Source: Chloroflexota bacterium
GTDB lineage: Bacteria > Chloroflexota > Dehalococcoidia > UBA2979
Length of the DNA: 42,567 nucleotides
Reading direction: 5' to 3'
Assembly: GCA_947446155.1 (NCBI GenBank)
Contig: CANFFZ010000004.1
Span: 1-42,567, forward strand
Part shown: one piece after another, positions 41,433 through 42,567 of the stretch
How positions within the stretch are numbered: the stretch's first letter is position 1
Layout of the letters: each line of letters begins with the position of its first letter
Made by a program: the position numbers and the translations under genes
Notes under the pieces: generated by a model
Databases searched by the model: none
Seen by the model: the letters and a program-made list of their open reading frames with translations, nothing else
What the model was told of the DNA's origin: nothing

Positions 41433-42567
41433 TTACGGCTGGGCGGTGGTCCCGGCGAAGAACCCACCCGCCGTAGGCGGAGTCCCTGGCGTCCCGCCAC
41501 CTGCTCCACTAGCCGGCGCGCCCGGCCCACTAGGCTGGGCCGTGGTCCCGGCGAAGAACCCACCCGCCGTAGGCGGAGTTCCCGGCGTCCCGCCACCCGC
41601 TCCACTGGCCGGCGCGCCCGGCCCACTGGGCTGGGCGGTGGTCCCGGCGAAGAACCCGCCGGCTGTAGGCGGAGTTCCTGGCGTCCCGCCACCCGCTCCA
41701 CTGGCTGGCGCGCCCGGCTGGCCGCCCGGCCCACTGGGCGGTCCACCAGTCTGACCCGGTCCACCCGATCCACCGCCACCGAAGAAGAAGCTCTTCGCGT
41801 CGGTACCAACGCCACCCGGTCCACCCGGCTGACCACCTGGTCCACCCGGCTGACCACCCGGTCCGCTTGGCTGACCACCAGAAGGTTGCCCGAACAATCC
41901 GAACAACCCTGCCGCTGGCTGACCACCCGGCTGCCCACCGGGTCCACCCGGCTGACCACCTGGTCCACCCGGTCCACCCGGTCCACCCGGTCCACCCGGT
42001 CCACCCGGTCCACCCGGTCCACCCGGTCCACCCGGCTGACCACCAGCGAAGAAGCCGCGGGAGGCTTGTCCAGCCGGCCCACCAGCTCCACCACCAGGCC
42101 CGCCAGGCCCACTAGGCCCGCCCGCGGAGGGGCCAAAGAAACTAGCGAAGCCCTGCGGCCCACCAGCTCCACCACCCGGTCCACCCGGTCCACCACCTGG
42201 TCCACCACCTGGTCCACCGAAGGAGAATGTCAGATTGTTATTCGGGCCTTGGCTAATACCCGGTCCGCCCGGTCCGCCCGGTCCGCCCGGTCCGCCCGGT
42301 CCGCCCGGTCCGCCCGGTCCGCCCGGTCCGCCCGGTCCGCCCGGCTGACCACCTGGTCCACCGCCACCGAAGAAGAAGCTCTTCGCGTCGCCACCCGGTC
42401 CACCCGGTCCGCCCGGTCCACCCGGTCCGCCCGGTCCGCCCGGCTGACCACCTGGTCCACCCGGTCCACCCGCAGGTTGCCCGAACAATCCGAACAACCC
42501 TGCTGCTGGCTGACCACCTGGTCCACCCGGCTGACCACCTGGTCCACCCGGCTGACCACCTGGTCCA
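41433..42567 (-). CDS. Gly/Pro-rich collagen- and GLFG-like repeat protein (5' end outside window)
   Basis: At least 378 aa, open to the window edge. The body consists of GGP repeats interrupted by short aromatic blocks: [11 protein letters not shown] (twice), [11 protein letters not shown] (twice), GFASFFG and SRGFFAGG. The C-terminus has three copies of a 32-residue unit ending [10 protein letters not shown]. The protein is nearly all Gly, Pro, Gln, Ser, Phe. Such sequences are disordered, and Phe-Gly blocks favour self-association, as in nucleoporin GLFG or silk-like proteins. The other strand and frames lack this length and uniformity. Because nearly all frames are open, the coding call is still uncertain. 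No signal peptide is visible in the window. Confidence 0.6.
   Translation of the reverse strand, partial: GPGGQPGGPGGQPGGPGGQPAAGLFGLFGQPAGGPGGPGGQPGGPGGPGGPGGPGGPGGDAKSFFFGGGGPGGQPGGPGGPGGPGGPGGPGGPGGPGGPGGPGISQGPNNNLTFSFGGPGGGPGGGPGGPGGGAGGPQGFASFFGPSAGGPSGPGGPGGGAGGPAGQASRGFFAGGQPGGPGGPGGPGGPGGPGGPGGPGGPGGQPGGPGGQPGGQPAAGLFGLFGQPSGGQPSGPGGQPGGPGGQPGGPGGVGTDAKSFFFGGGGSGGPGQTGGPPSGPGGQPGAPASGAGGGTPGTPPTAGGFFAGTTAQPSGPGAPASGAGGGTPGTPPTAGGFFAGTTAQPSGPGAPASGAGGGTPGTPPTAGGFFAGTTAQP
41438..41725. repeat. Three 96-base tandem repeats
   Basis: Starts at 41438, 41534 and 41630 with a few substitutions each. They encode the 32-residue units at the C-terminus of the Gly/Pro-rich protein. Confidence 0.8.
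41962..42033. repeat. Eight exact copies of a 9-base repeat (GGTCCACCC)
   Basis: Each copy encodes Gly-Gly-Pro on the minus strand. All eight are identical. Confidence 0.9.
42262..42342. repeat. Nine exact copies of a 9-base repeat (GGTCCGCCC)
   Basis: Differs from the other array at one base, and all nine copies share that base. Each array is internally uniform. Confidence 0.9.

Noticed and set aside
41398..41754. Plus-strand Pro/Ala-rich frame with the tandem repeats
   Set aside because: The 96-base repeat leaves all frames open, and the minus-strand frame is three times longer and continuous to the window edge.
41962..42342. Possible CRISPR array
   Set aside because: 9-base units without spacers; it is coding repeat.

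Overview
This is a high-GC bacterial chromosome segment with housekeeping genes (dnaN, recF, ruvB, lepB, pyrE, dcd, riboflavin genes) interleaved with accessory and decayed genes. Gene content suggests a member of the Chloroflexota, perhaps near Dehalococcoidia or Tepidiformia. The hints are a DUF3105 protein, a glycine-rich RRM protein, a dnaN that is not beside dnaA, and GAAC-N4-GTTC (Bacillus/actinobacterial type) SOS boxes. That placement is inference; there is no rRNA or other decisive marker, and I saw no tRNA or CRISPR array.

Layout. 1-4.7 kb: the C-terminal end of a serine recombinase runs into the 3' end of dnaN, followed by a HAD hydrolase, a MerR-type regulator with a helical sensor-like domain, DNA polymerase IV and a small zinc-ribbon protein. 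4.8-7.3 kb: a frame-shifted beta-propeller-like lipoprotein, a cold-shock-type RRM protein with a hairpin-rich leader and a clear terminator, and a small membrane protein. 7.3-11.5 kb: a tight minus-strand operon dcd-ribD-ribE-ribBA-ribH giving complete riboflavin/lumazine synthesis apart from the phosphatase. 11.6-16.5 kb: a second recombinase remnant, class II aldolase, signal peptidase I, pyrE (apparently with an AUC start), a two-domain VOC protein and recF. 16.5-18.5 kb: a ruined histidine kinase abutting a ruined DinB-fold gene, then a small membrane protein.

18.5-24.6 kb: an NAD-dependent formate dehydrogenase operon (NuoE-like, NuoF-like, a DinB-fold protein, and the molybdopterin subunit). 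All junctions are 4-base overlaps, and a MOSC protein lies just upstream. 24.6-30.6 kb: an orphan LamG-like fragment, a Cys-rich DUF2325-like protein, a two-cupredoxin lipoprotein frame-shifted at a run of nine G, a divergently oriented subtilase, a DUF3105 protein, an HxlR regulator and a DinB-fold protein. 30.7-36.5 kb: a truncated alpha/beta hydrolase, two MFS transporters, a RimI-type acetyltransferase, small unknown proteins, an acidic protein behind a perfect SOS-like palindrome, and an OsmC protein. 36.6-38.8 kb: an IS6-like element just upstream of SOS-boxed ruvB. 38.8-42.6 kb: a RidA pseudogene, a hotdog thioesterase, an SDR enzyme, an ABC-exporter remnant, and a large collagen/GLFG-like low-complexity protein running off the right edge.

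The most notable signals are: (i) two GAAC-N4-GTTC boxes, one at ruvB and one in front of an acidic protein of unknown function; (ii) a metal-site DinB-fold protein translationally embedded between two formate dehydrogenase subunits; (iii) a G9 tract that decides whether the second copper site of a lipoprotein is made; (iv) the Gly/Pro/Phe-rich repeat protein; (v) an unusually high number of frame-shifted or truncated genes (at least eight).
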